Positions 1-7,460 of a DNA stretch of 13,467 nucleotides are shown here, piece after piece. Each line of letters opens with the position of its first letter. Position 1 is the stretch's first letter. The notes under the pieces were generated by a model, which did no database searches, was not told the origin of the DNA, and was given only the letters and a program-made list of their open reading frames with translations. The translations under genes were made by a program, and so were the position numbers. Source of the stretch: an uncultured Clostridia bacterium (GTDB lineage: Bacteria; Bacillota; Clostridia; TANB77; CAG-508); NCBI GenBank assembly GCA_947624365.1, contig CANQJY010000024.1, positions 1-13,467 of the forward strand. Direction: 5' to 3'.

Positions 1-2
1 AT

Positions 3-461
3 CCAAGAATTTGGTTCTTTGTAGTATTCGGCATATCTTTTGTTGGATTTTTGGCTATTTTTGTTGCTTTCTATTCTGAAATCAATAGTCTGGAAAAGTA
101 TTTTAAGACTCATTCATTTTCTGAATTTATATCAGAAATATCCAAAAAAGTAAAACCCATAACTTCAAAAGTAAAACCAATCACTGAAAAAATAGTGAAT
201 AGTTTTATTTATAATTTGTTACATTTTATTACTTTGATGACTGCATTCACTGGAATTATGTACAAATTATTCTTTCATGATGACTTTATGGCAAGAACAG
301 CAGTATATATCGTTTTTCTTGTTATGATAGCATGGACAGCTCTAAGTAGAATAATAAGAGCAACAGTCATTGAAAGAGAAAAATGCACAAAAGAATTAGT
401 GTATGGTGGAATGTGGGTATTCATATTTTTAACGAATTTTTTAGAATTTGTATGTATCTGA
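3..461 (+). CDS. Membrane protein of unknown function, 5' end outside window
   Basis: I do not recognise this protein. The frame is open from the first complete codon at position 3 to a TGA at 459-461, giving 152 visible residues. The TTG at 51 could be read as a start, but it lies inside a continuous hydrophobic stretch with no good ribosome binding site, so the true start is probably left of the window. The visible protein starts with a hydrophobic segment (about residues 3-25 of the fragment), followed by a lysine/serine-rich hydrophilic stretch. Further hydrophobic stretches lie around 70-90, 97-115 and 135-150, so three or four membrane spans are likely. No catalytic motif is visible. 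A strong intrinsic terminator 18 bp after the stop ends the unit, so this is the last gene of its transcript. Confidence 0.6.
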   Translation, partial: PRIWFFVVFGISFVGFLAIFVAFYSEINSLEKYFKTHSFSEFISEISKKVKPITSKVKPITEKIVNSFIYNLLHFITLMTAFTGIMYKLFFHDDFMARTAVYIVFLVMIAWTALSRIIRATVIEREKCTKELVYGGMWVFIFLTNFLEFVCI

Positions 462-479
462 AAACAAATGGATTGATTT

Positions 480-513
480 CTCAGAGGAGTTTGTTACTTC
501 TCTGAGTTTTTTT
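480..513 (+). terminator. Rho-independent terminator after the first membrane protein gene
   Basis: A 10-bp stem (CTCAGAGGAG paired with CTTCTCTGAG, one G-T pair) closes a 7-nt loop and is followed directly by seven T residues (507-513). It lies 18 bp after the stop codon at 461 and faces the right way to end that transcript. Confidence 0.9.
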
Positions 514-749
514 ATAAATTTTGTTGCAATTTATGAAAATAAAAATTCTAGATTTTTGTAAAAGGTAAACACTCCAAAGATTACTACCAAGATTTGATTA
601 ATATATATGATAAACTAAAAAGTTATGGGATTTCCCTTCACTATTTAGTGGATTGGGTAATAAACACAAGGCTTTGCCTATATCACTTTTAACTGTATCA
701 TAATTTTACATAAAAATCAAATAGAGTTAATCTATATTTCGCATATTAG
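514..749. other. Intergenic stretch with a possible decayed coding remnant
   Basis: No convincing gene lies here. A plus-strand frame is open from 558 to the TAA at 690-692 (44 codons) and has a protein-like composition (a hydrophilic start, then YDKLKSYGISLHYLVDWV). It has no start codon with a ribosome binding site and is closed upstream by a TAG at 549-551. The preceding stretch is open in another frame up to the TAA at 559-561. This could be the frameshifted end of a lost gene, or chance; I recognise no family. Confidence 0.25.
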
Positions 750-778
750 TTGAAAATATACAAAATATATGTTATAAT
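750..778 (+). promoter_or_regulatory. Sigma-A-type promoter of the 825-1604 gene
   Basis: A -35 box TTGAAA (750-755) and a perfect -10 box TATAAT (773-778) are separated by 17 bp, the ideal spacing. The -10 box ends 46 bp before the ATG at 825. The gene therefore has its own promoter and, with the terminator after it, forms a single-gene unit. Confidence 0.8.
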
Positions 779-824
779 CATATTATGTAACCATAAAAAC
801 TAATACTGAAAGGATGGTAAAAAA

Positions 825-1604
825 ATGATTAAGTATCTTATGCGGAAAACTATTTACAAGAAGCTAGACCACGAGACACAGGATATGCTCTTACAACTCA
901 TTGCCCGGTATCATGTAATCGAATTTCTTTGCTTTATGGTTTGGGAAGTACTCTATATTTTCCCCTTCATACCAGTATTAATAATTGATGTGTTTGAAGA
1001 TGTGAAGTTCTCTATGACGACTCAAATAGTAATTACAACTTTTTTGCTAATTTATGCTGTGGGTTTTCCATTGTTTTTAATAGTGTTCAAAAATGCTACA
1101 ATTGGATTTTCACAACTCTTGGCAGAAAGAATATACTTTTTATCAAGCACAAAAAAGGGTAAAGCACTTTCTAAAAAAGATTTTGAAACTATCCGGCAAG
1201 TTGATGAAACCCTGTATGCAGCTATAGCAACACACAATTGTATAGGCTATTGCTATTCAGTTTGTTTTAGTATGTGTAAAGCTCTACAAAAAGGATCTAT
1301 AGAATTTATTGCTGTAAAGAAGACCGCCATAGATAAAGATGATGAAGACGACGACGGAAAAAATTTTACAATGCATGTTCTGTATATCAATAATGGTTGG
1401 GCTTTTGACACATATAGTTCAAGGCAATATCCAGTTGAGAACTTACACAAAATATGCAAAGCAAAAATTTGCAAAACATTTAATTATGATTCGATTCGCG
1501 ACAAATCGTATGATGAGTTTAGAGACGAGCAATATCCTGAAATTGCCAAGTGGTCTGCTATCAACGATTGTTCCATATCTTGGAAAGATGATGAGGAAAC
1601 TTAA
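825..1604 (+). CDS. Two-span membrane protein with putative transglutaminase/papain-like Cys-His-Asp domain
   Basis: I do not recognise the exact family. The 259-residue protein has a short polar N-terminus (1-30) and two hydrophobic spans (about 32-55 and 66-90). The rest (about 100-259) is soluble. A GYC motif with Cys143 begins a short cysteine-rich helix-like stretch (Cys143, Cys147, Cys151). About 40 residues later comes MHVLYINNGWAFDT, with His184 and Asp195. This order and spacing, Cys in a hydrophobic helix, then His on a strand, a GW turn and Asp, is the pattern of transglutaminase-like and other papain-fold enzymes. An acidic run (DKDDEDDDGK, 170-179) separates the two parts. ATG 825 has GAAAGGA at 808-814. 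Codons such as CGG, CCG, CAC and GAG look more common than in the neighbouring genes, which may hint at a different origin. The enzymatic role is an inference from motif order only. Confidence 0.6.
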   Translation: MIKYLMRKTIYKKLDHETQDMLLQLIARYHVIEFLCFMVWEVLYIFPFIPVLIIDVFEDVKFSMTTQIVITTFLLIYAVGFPLFLIVFKNATIGFSQLLAERIYFLSSTKKGKALSKKDFETIRQVDETLYAAIATHNCIGYCYSVCFSMCKALQKGSIEFIAVKKTAIDKDDEDDDGKNFTMHVLYINNGWAFDTYSSRQYPVENLHKICKAKICKTFNYDSIRDKSYDEFRDEQYPEIAKWSAINDCSISWKDDEET

Positions 1605-1610
1605 ACATTT

Positions 1611-1649
1611 CACGACTGATTGTAAAATTTACAATCAGTCGTGTTTTTT
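1611..1649 (+). terminator. Rho-independent terminator after the 825-1604 gene
   Basis: The arms 1611-1626 and 1628-1643 are perfectly complementary. In practice they form a 13-bp stem with an A/T loop, followed by six T residues (1644-1649). The start lies 6 bp after the TAA of the upstream gene. The T-run overlaps the stop codon (1648-1650) of the broken inositol monophosphatase gene on the other strand, so the hairpin sits between convergent units. Read on the minus strand it lacks a following U-run, so it should work mainly for the plus strand. Confidence 0.9.
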
Positions 1650-1970
1650 AATAAATAATATATTTTTTAACTACACTAACAACTTCATCATGTACTTTCC
1701 CATTGCTTATTATTGCACCTTTTATACTTTTGTCATATCTTTGTTCATTTCCGAATAAATCTGTTACTTTTCCGACCTGCTTCTTCAACTATGCTCAGGA
1801 TATTTTTCTTTTACTTTTTTAATTAAATATGAATTAATTTCTGTATCAGCAATAGTTACAATTGTTTTATCTCCTTTATAACTAGCACCATTATTTTGAT
1901 TAAAGTATTTTATCATTATTTTTCCTGCTTGATATGCAATATCTTTTGCAAATTCTAAATATTCTTCCAT
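1648..1970 (-). pseudogene. Inositol monophosphatase family gene, internally deleted and frameshifted
   Basis: The ATG at 1970 starts 61 readable residues that match the N-terminus of the inositol monophosphatase/SuhB family: a first helix, GDKTIVTIADTEIN (the family's K-D-x-V-T-x-A-D pattern) and KEKYPEHS. A TGA at 1785-1787 then stops it. Just downstream, in a different frame, the family's C-terminus appears: GKVTDLFGNEQRYDK, IKGAIISNGKVHDE and a final helix, ending at a TAA at 1648-1650. In the intermediate frame the junction reads VEEAG, and one extra C at about 1774 would account for the shift into the final frame. The metal-binding GEE and DPLDGT-type motifs, roughly 150 residues in all, are gone, so no active enzyme can be made. 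The start overlaps the end of dnaE by 16 bp, as expected for a former dnaE-coupled gene. The family call is from remembered motifs. Confidence 0.8.
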
Positions 1971-4900
1971 AAAATCACCCTTTGCTCACCTAAAATCTTT
2001 TTAAATAAATCTATAATACTATCATTTACAAACATGGCACCACATGATTTTTGTTCTTCATTTATTTTGACAAATACATTCATATTATTCCTATCCCCTG
2101 TAAAATATCTTATACCACCTCGCAATTGTGCCTTTTTATCCTCATCTAAATCTGTAATATCAAAAATCAATACTGTTTGTTTTTGTTCTCCGAAATTTTG
2201 AATAGTATTAGCAATAATAGTAGCATCATCTTCTCTAATGCTTAATCTTCCCTCTACTAAAACAATGTTTTCCTCTACTAATGCATCTTTTGCAGTTAAA
2301 TAAGCATTTTCAAATACAATTATCTCTACTGGTCCATATAAATCTTCTATTGTTACAAATGCCATAATTTTGTTATTTTTTGTGTATTTTTTCTTAATAG
2401 AAGTAATAATTCCTGCAAATTTCACTTTTTGTCCATCTATAAACTTAGGTTTTTCTACAACTTCTCTATCTAATTGTGAATTCATTTCACTAATTTCTCG
2501 TAAATCAATTGAACTAATTGTTGTTTGTGTTTGTATTTGTTCTCTATATTTTTCTAATGGATGTCCTGAAATATATATACCTAGCATTTCTTTTTCCATT
2601 GATAAAAGTTCTTTACTTGATACTTCTTCATGGATTTCAAAACTATATTTCTGTTTTTGTAAATGTTCTTTTTCTTCTGTTGTTCCCATATCAAACATTG
2701 ATACTTGTCCTTCTAAACCTTTTTTCTTACTGCTTTGAATACTTTCTGCAATCTGCTCAAATGATGCTAATAAAGTTGCTCTTGTTTGTTCAAATTCTGC
2801 AAAAACACCTGCTTTAATTAAACTTTCAAGGCATTTTTTGTTTACACCTTTTTCTATTGTTCTTTCACAAAAATCAATAAAACCTTTAAAATCACCATTT
2901 TTACATCTTTCTTCTACAATTGTTTCTACTGGCGCAATTCCTACATTTTTAATGCTACCTAATCCAAATCTTATTTTATTATCCTCTACTGTGAATTTAG
3001 TATTACTTTTATTAATTTCTGGTTTTAAAATTTCAATACCCAATCTCTTACATTCATCTATGTATTCAGGGATTTTATCTAAATTTCCTAGAAAACTATT
3101 AAGAGTTGCTGCCATAAATTCTGCTGGATAATATGTTTTTAGATATGCTGTCCTATATGCTACTACCGCATAACATGCTGCATGAGATTTATTAAATGCA
3201 TATTTTGCAAACTCTGCCATTTCATCAAATATTTTGTTTGCAGAATTTTCATCTATACCATTTCTAATACATCCTGGCACTATTATATTTCCATTATCAT
3301 CTACTTGTCCATGTATAAAAATTTCTCTTTCTTTTGCCATAACATCTAATTTTTTCTTTCCCATTGCACGTCTTACTAAATCTGCTCTTCCTAGTGAATA
3401 TCCTGCTAATTCTCGAACAATTTGCATAACTTGCTCTTGATATACCATACAACCATATGTTACATTTAAAATAGGCTCTAGGCTTGGATGTGTGTATTCA
3501 TTATGACCAGGATTTTGCTTTCCTTTAATATATCTTGGTATTTGATCCATTGGACCTGGTCTGTATAAAGATACTCCTGCAATCAAATCTTCCAAGCAGT
3601 CTGGTTTTAATTCTTTCATAAAGTTTGTCATACCTTGACTTTCAAATTGAAAGATTCCTGATGAGTTACCTTCTTGCCATAGTTTATATACATTTGGGTC
3701 TGCCATTTCTTTGTCAAATTCTACATCAATTCCTTTATTTTGTTTGACCAAATTAATAGTATCTTGAATAACTGTTAAAGTACGTAATCCTAAAAAGTCC
3801 ATTTTTAATAATCCCAACTCTTCTAAAGTTGTCATGATATATTGTGTAGAAATTTGATTGTCCCTCACATACAAAGGCACATATGTATCAACAGGTTCTT
3901 TAGTGATAACAATTCCACAAGCATGAGTAGAAGCCTGTCTTGGCATTCCTTCTAATCCCATAGCTATATCTAATAAATTCTTAATATCTGGTTCATTTTC
4001 ATATTTTTCTTTTAGTTCTCTATTTTGTTCTAATGCTTTTTTTATAGTAATATGTAATTCATTTGGTATCATTTTAGCTAAACTATCTGCCTCAGCATAT
4101 GGTACATCTAGTACTCTTGCTACATCACGTATAACCATTCTTGCTGACATAGTTCCAAATGTAATAATTTGTGAAACATGGTCATGACCATATTTTTCTG
4201 CTACATAATCTATAACTTCTTGCCTTCTTTCATAGCAAAAGTCCACATCAAAATCAGGCATACTAATTCTTTCTGGATTTAGAAATCTTTCAAAAAGAAG
4301 TCCATATTTAATCGGATCTATGTCAGTAATTCCAATACTGTAGGCTAATATAGATCCTGCTCCTGAGCCACGTCCCGGCCCTACAGGAATTCCTTGGGAT
4401 TTTGCATAACTAATAAAGTCTTGTACAATTAGATAATAGTCAACATAGCCCATCTTTTTTATTACTGATAATTCATAATCAGCTCTTTCTTGAATTTCTT
4501 TTGTAATGTTTGGATATCTTTTCTTTAAACCTTCATCACATAACTTTTTCAAATAATCATAATGCGTTTCAAACTCTGGTGGAACATCATAGTTTGGCAA
4601 TATGGTATGTCCAAATTCAAATTCTACATTGCACTTTTCTGCTATTTTTACAGTATTTTCTATTGCATCTGGAAAACTTGAAAAGTATTCTATCATCTCT
4701 TCAGGTGATTTTACATATAATTCATCTGTGTCAAACTTCATTCTGTCAGGATCACTCATTCTTTTGCCTGTTTGGATACATAGTAATACTTCATGATTAT
4801 ATGCATCTTCTTTTTTTAGATAATGTGCATCATTTGTTGCAACAAGTGGGATATTTAATTTACGAGCAAGTTTAACTAATCTTTGATTTGCAAGTACCTG

Positions 4901-5443
4901 TTCTTGAATTCCATTATTTTGAATTTCAATATAATAATCTTCTCCAAAAAGATTTTTATGCCATAATGCCGCTTCTTCTGCATCCTTTTCGTTTTGATTT
5001 AAAAGTTTTTGATTGATTTCTCCAGCTAAGCAGGCACTTAAACAAATTAGTCCTTCATGATATTTTTCTAAAATTTCTCTATCAATTCTTGGCTTATAAT
5101 AATACCCTTCTAAAAATCCAAGAGATACTAATTTACTAAGATTTTTATATCCTTCATTATTTTTAGCAAGTAATATTAAATGATAATATCTATTATCTAC
5201 ATTTGGCTCTTTATCAAATCTAGAACGCATTGCAACATATACTTCACAACCAATAATTGGCTTAATTCCCTCTTTTTTACAAGCCTTGTAAAAATCAATT
5301 GCACCATACATAACTCCATGGTCTGTTAATGCAATAGCATCCATTCCTAATTCTTTTGCTCTTACAGGCAAATCTTTTATTCGATTAGCTCCATCTAGTA
5401 AACTAAATTCACTATGTATATGTAAATGCACAAAATTTGACAT
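1955..5443 (-). CDS. dnaE: DNA polymerase III subunit alpha (DnaE)
   Basis: This is a replicative C-family DNA polymerase, 1162 residues, normal for Firmicutes DnaE; in such bacteria it usually works beside PolC. The N-terminal PHP domain has His6, His8, His10 (HLHIHSEFS) and Asp41-His42 (LTDHG). The palm carries GPGRGSGAGS (355-364) and PDFDVDF with Asp399 and Asp401. The third catalytic carboxylate is probably Asp549 in KMDFLGL. Fingers and the helix-hairpin-helix region follow, then a C-terminal OB domain (VKFAGIITSIKKKYTKNNK). The frame opens 17 codons earlier, but that extension is translated from the palindromic repeat. ATG 5443 has a perfect AGGAGG at 5450-5455 with 6-nt spacing and begins MSNFVHLH, the usual DnaE start. 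A promoter at 5628-5656 puts the palindrome in its leader. The 3' end overlaps the inositol monophosphatase pseudogene. Confidence 0.97.
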   Translation of the reverse strand: MSNFVHLHIHSEFSLLDGANRIKDLPVRAKELGMDAIALTDHGVMYGAIDFYKACKKEGIKPIIGCEVYVAMRSRFDKEPNVDNRYYHLILLAKNNEGYKNLSKLVSLGFLEGYYYKPRIDREILEKYHEGLICLSACLAGEINQKLLNQNEKDAEEAALWHKNLFGEDYYIEIQNNGIQEQVLANQRLVKLARKLNIPLVATNDAHYLKKEDAYNHEVLLCIQTGKRMSDPDRMKFDTDELYVKSPEEMIEYFSSFPDAIENTVKIAEKCNVEFEFGHTILPNYDVPPEFETHYDYLKKLCDEGLKKRYPNITKEIQERADYELSVIKKMGYVDYYLIVQDFISYAKSQGIPVGPGRGSGAGSILAYSIGITDIDPIKYGLLFERFLNPERISMPDFDVDFCYERRQEVIDYVAEKYGHDHVSQIITFGTMSARMVIRDVARVLDVPYAEADSLAKMIPNELHITIKKALEQNRELKEKYENEPDIKNLLDIAMGLEGMPRQASTHACGIVITKEPVDTYVPLYVRDNQISTQYIMTTLEELGLLKMDFLGLRTLTVIQDTINLVKQNKGIDVEFDKEMADPNVYKLWQEGNSSGIFQFESQGMTNFMKELKPDCLEDLIAGVSLYRPGPMDQIPRYIKGKQNPGHNEYTHPSLEPILNVTYGCMVYQEQVMQIVRELAGYSLGRADLVRRAMGKKKLDVMAKEREIFIHGQVDDNGNIIVPGCIRNGIDENSANKIFDEMAEFAKYAFNKSHAACYAVVAYRTAYLKTYYPAEFMAATLNSFLGNLDKIPEYIDECKRLGIEILKPEINKSNTKFTVEDNKIRFGLGSIKNVGIAPVETIVEERCKNGDFKGFIDFCERTIEKGVNKKCLESLIKAGVFAEFEQTRATLLASFEQIAESIQSSKKKGLEGQVSMFDMGTTEEKEHLQKQKYSFEIHEEVSSKELLSMEKEMLGIYISGHPLEKYREQIQTQTTISSIDLREISEMNSQLDREVVEKPKFIDGQKVKFAGIITSIKKKYTKNNKIMAFVTIEDLYGPVEIIVFENAYLTAKDALVEENIVLVEGRLSIREDDATIIANTIQNFGEQKQTVLIFDITDLDEDKKAQLRGGIRYFTGDRNNMNVFVKINEEQKSCGAMFVNDSIIDLFKKILGEQRVILWKNI

Positions 5444-5465
5444 ACTTTGCCTCCTTCTATTTGAG

Positions 5466-5613
5466 TGTCCATGTGTCCATTTGGGGATGTCCATTTGGGG
5501 ACGGTCCTTTTTTGGACATTTTGTTCACTTTTGATATGTCTTTATTAATCAAATATAAAATGTCCAAAAAAGGACCGTCCCCAAATGGACATCCCCAAAT
5601 GGACACATGGACA
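5466..5613. repeat. Perfect inverted repeat with 57-bp arms (REP/BIME-like), extended copy
   Basis: The arms 5466-5522 and 5557-5613 are exact reverse complements over all 57 bp, around a 34-bp AT-rich loop. The inner 30 bp of each arm (left arm 5489-5518) follows the plan GTCC-N6-GGAC-G-GTCC-T6-GGAC-A. It is identical to the arm of the second copy at 11559-11621. Outside this core, both arms carry a tandem 14-bp unit TGTCCATTTGGGGA (5474-5487 and 5488-5501 on the left) plus one further GTCC. The element lies between sleB and dnaE, probably within the dnaE 5' leader. It would fold into a very stable hairpin as RNA. The look is of a mobile palindromic repeat; which transposase, if any, spreads it cannot be seen here. 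Confidence 0.95.
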
Positions 5614-5627
5614 AAATAGTTATCTGG

Positions 5628-5656
5628 ATTATATCATAAAAAATTTTCCTTTGCAA
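5628..5656 (-). promoter_or_regulatory. dnaE: Probable sigma-A-type promoter of dnaE
   Basis: On the minus strand a -35 box TTGCAA (5651-5656) and a perfect -10 box TATAAT (5628-5633) are 17 bp apart. The predicted start near 5620 falls within about 10 bases of the palindrome edge at 5613, so the dnaE transcript would begin almost directly with the long hairpin. The -35 also lies inside a weak AT-rich dyad (5650-5669) just after the sleB stop, which could alternatively act as a poor terminator for sleB. Confidence 0.6.
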
Positions 5657-5658
5657 TT

Positions 5659-6357
5659 TTATTTGCAAAATCTGTGTTTGCCTATTGTTACTGTCATTGG
5701 TCTTGACCATATCCATTTATTACTAGCTGTTGATGGATTAAAATAGTAGATTGCTCCATAGCTTGGGTCCCACCCATTAATCGCATCTTGTGCTGCTTTT
5801 TTTGCTGTATCGTTTGGGCTTAAATTGATTTGCCCATCTGATACCACATTAAATGCTCCTGATTGATAAATCACACCAGATATTGTATTTGGAAATGAAC
5901 TACTTTTTACTCTATTTAACACAACTGCTCCTACCGCTACTTGCCCTGTGTATGGCTCTCCTCTTGCCTCTCCATAAATTAGTCTTGCTAATAAATTTAC
6001 ATTATTTGAATTTGTTGATGTGCTTCCACTTGAAGAATTATTTCCTGAAGATGAGGTAATTCCCATTGCTTGTAAAGTAGCTGGACCTGCAATTCCATCA
6101 GCAGTTAAGCCATTCTTTCGTTGAAAATATTTTACTGCCGATTGTGTTTGGCTTCCATAAATGCCATCTACATTTCCATTATAATACCCCCATCTTTTTA
6201 ATTTACTTTGTATTTGAGTTACTTCATTTCCTCTTGAACCATATTTTGATAATGCTTCTACTGGATTAAAATCAAAAATAACTGCTATTGCAAATATAGT
6301 AATTGCTAGTAATATTATTGTAGTTATAATTTTAATGCTATGCTTATTTTTAAACAT
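5659..6357 (-). CDS. sleB: Spore cortex-lytic enzyme-like cell wall hydrolase (SleB family)
   Basis: This is a peptidoglycan hydrolase of 232 residues. A basic N-terminus and one hydrophobic segment (about 9-28) form a signal peptide or anchor, with a possible cleavage site after VEA (33-35). A PG_binding_1 domain follows (about 37-98; SRGNEVTQIQSKLKRWGYY, DGIYGSQTQSAVKYFQ, GLTADGIAGPATLQ). A Ser/Asn/Gly-rich linker runs from about 101 to 119. The Hydrolase_2 domain (about 120-232) starts LLARLIYGEARGEPYTGQ; Glu130 matches the catalytic Glu of SleB/CwlJ enzymes. The architecture equals SleB, a lytic transglycosylase that degrades spore cortex during germination. No ypeB partner is adjacent, and some Hydrolase_2 proteins act on vegetative wall, so the spore role is inferred. 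ATG 6357 has AGGAGG at 6365-6370, 7 nt away. It follows holA by 63 bp on the same strand; I see no clear sigma-G promoter of its own. Confidence 0.87.
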   Translation of the reverse strand: MFKNKHSIKIITTIILLAITIFAIAVIFDFNPVEALSKYGSRGNEVTQIQSKLKRWGYYNGNVDGIYGSQTQSAVKYFQRKNGLTADGIAGPATLQAMGITSSSGNNSSSGSTSTNSNNVNLLARLIYGEARGEPYTGQVAVGAVVLNRVKSSSFPNTISGVIYQSGAFNVVSDGQINLSPNDTAKKAAQDAINGWDPSYGAIYYFNPSTASNKWIWSRPMTVTIGKHRFCK

Positions 6358-6420
6358 AAAAAAACCTCCTATTGATAACCTTTATTGTTATTTTTATCAA
6401 TATTTGGTTTTGTTATACAT

Positions 6421-7443
6421 TTATACACAATATTTACAAAGTATTGTTTCTAATCCAATTTGTAAATCAATTAATCCACTTTTATATTTGTAATCCAAAT
6501 CACATAAATCTTGCAAAATATTTCTCAATTCTTTACCTTTAAAATAACTTGCTTGTGTTTTATATTTATTTACCAAAAATGTTTGATTTGGCTTTAAGTT
6601 TAAACTTTCTATTATATCCTTATTTAACACAATTGCAACTGTTGTTAAATACAATTTTTTAAAATGATTATATAATGTTATTAAAATTTTTTGAATAGGC
6701 TCTTTAGCATATAATAGATTTTTAAAAACTTCGAGTGCTTTTGTAATATTTTTCTTTCCTAAATTATCTGTTAAATCAAAAATAACACTCTCTAATTTTT
6801 TCGTACATAATGCATCAATATCTTCTTTTTGAATAACTCCATTTTCTCCTGCATATTCAATTAATTTTCGTATTTCATTAATAAGTTCTTGCATATTCGT
6901 TCCACAACATTCTATAAAATATTGTAGTACGTAATTTTCTATTTTTACATGATATGCGTCACATATTAATTTTAATCGTTTAATTAATTGTACTGGTTTT
7001 TGATAATCAAATTGACACACTATACCATACTTTTCAATTACTTTATATAAATCTGATTTTTCAATATCATCTTCTATAAATACTACTATATTGCTTTCTT
7101 TTATCATTTGAAAATTTTCACTAATATAGTTAGCAACTTGCTTTTTTAAATTTACTATTTCTTCTGATTTTTTACGTCCTTCTTTTTTAAATAAACCTGT
7201 GTTTTTTGCAATTATCAATTTTTTTTCATATCCAAAGCTTGGTGTTTCCATATCAGATATAATCTCTGTTGCTGTATTTTCATCTATTTGAATGTAATTA
7301 ATTCCTTTCAAACATTCGCCAAATATTCCTTTTATCTTTTTAGTACATTGCTCTATTAAATATTGTTCTTCACCATATAAAAGGTATAAACTCCCAACTG
7401 TGTTGTTTTGTAATTGCTTTTCTAGTTCTTCTATTTTTACCAT
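6421..7443 (-). CDS. holA: DNA polymerase III subunit delta (HolA)
   Basis: Delta is the clamp-loader subunit that opens the sliding clamp ring. The 340-residue length fits the Firmicutes HolA/YqeN family. The N-terminus has the typical SLYLLYGEEQYLIEQ, followed by the ATPase-like fold without a Walker A motif. Mid-protein there are features such as ETPSFGYEKKLIIAKN and the helical lid region (CGTNMQELINEIRKLIEYAG). The C-terminal collar domain is helical (about 230-340). An upstream in-frame ATG at 7500 would add 19 residues but lies inside the ruvC end. ATG 7443 is preferred because it has AGGTG upstream with about 7-nt spacing and leaves a 17-bp gap to ruvC. It is co-oriented and probably co-transcribed with ruvC. 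The clamp loader and the polymerase gene (dnaE) are separated only by sleB. Confidence 0.92.
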   Translation of the reverse strand: MVKIEELEKQLQNNTVGSLYLLYGEEQYLIEQCTKKIKGIFGECLKGINYIQIDENTATEIISDMETPSFGYEKKLIIAKNTGLFKKEGRKKSEEIVNLKKQVANYISENFQMIKESNIVVFIEDDIEKSDLYKVIEKYGIVCQFDYQKPVQLIKRLKLICDAYHVKIENYVLQYFIECCGTNMQELINEIRKLIEYAGENGVIQKEDIDALCTKKLESVIFDLTDNLGKKNITKALEVFKNLLYAKEPIQKILITLYNHFKKLYLTTVAIVLNKDIIESLNLKPNQTFLVNKYKTQASYFKGKELRNILQDLCDLDYKYKSGLIDLQIGLETILCKYCV

Positions 7444-7460
7444 GTTTGCACCTACTTGTT

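Noticed and set aside
1339..1758. A 139-codon plus-strand frame
   Set aside because: It overlaps the 825-1604 gene in another frame and then crosses the terminator and the antisense of the pseudogene; its composition looks like a shadow frame.
5444..5494. A 17-residue N-terminal extension of DnaE
   Set aside because: It is translated from the palindromic repeat and lies upstream of a perfect AGGAGG spaced 6 nt from the ATG at 5443, where the normal DnaE N-terminus begins.
5466..5613. The palindrome as a CRISPR array or as an intrinsic terminator of sleB
   Set aside because: There are no regularly spaced repeats with unique spacers, and the long perfect stem is not followed by a U-run on the minus strand. 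It fits a palindromic repeat element better.
5437..5619. A 60-codon plus-strand frame across the palindrome
   Set aside because: It is the inverted repeat read through both arms, so it translates palindromic DNA; it has no ribosome binding site and no family resemblance.
6371..6401. AT-rich inverted repeat (ATTGATAA / TTATCAAT) between holA and sleB as a terminator
   Set aside because: The 8-bp stem is almost all A-T with a 15-nt loop, and no T-run follows on the minus strand, so termination here is not supported.
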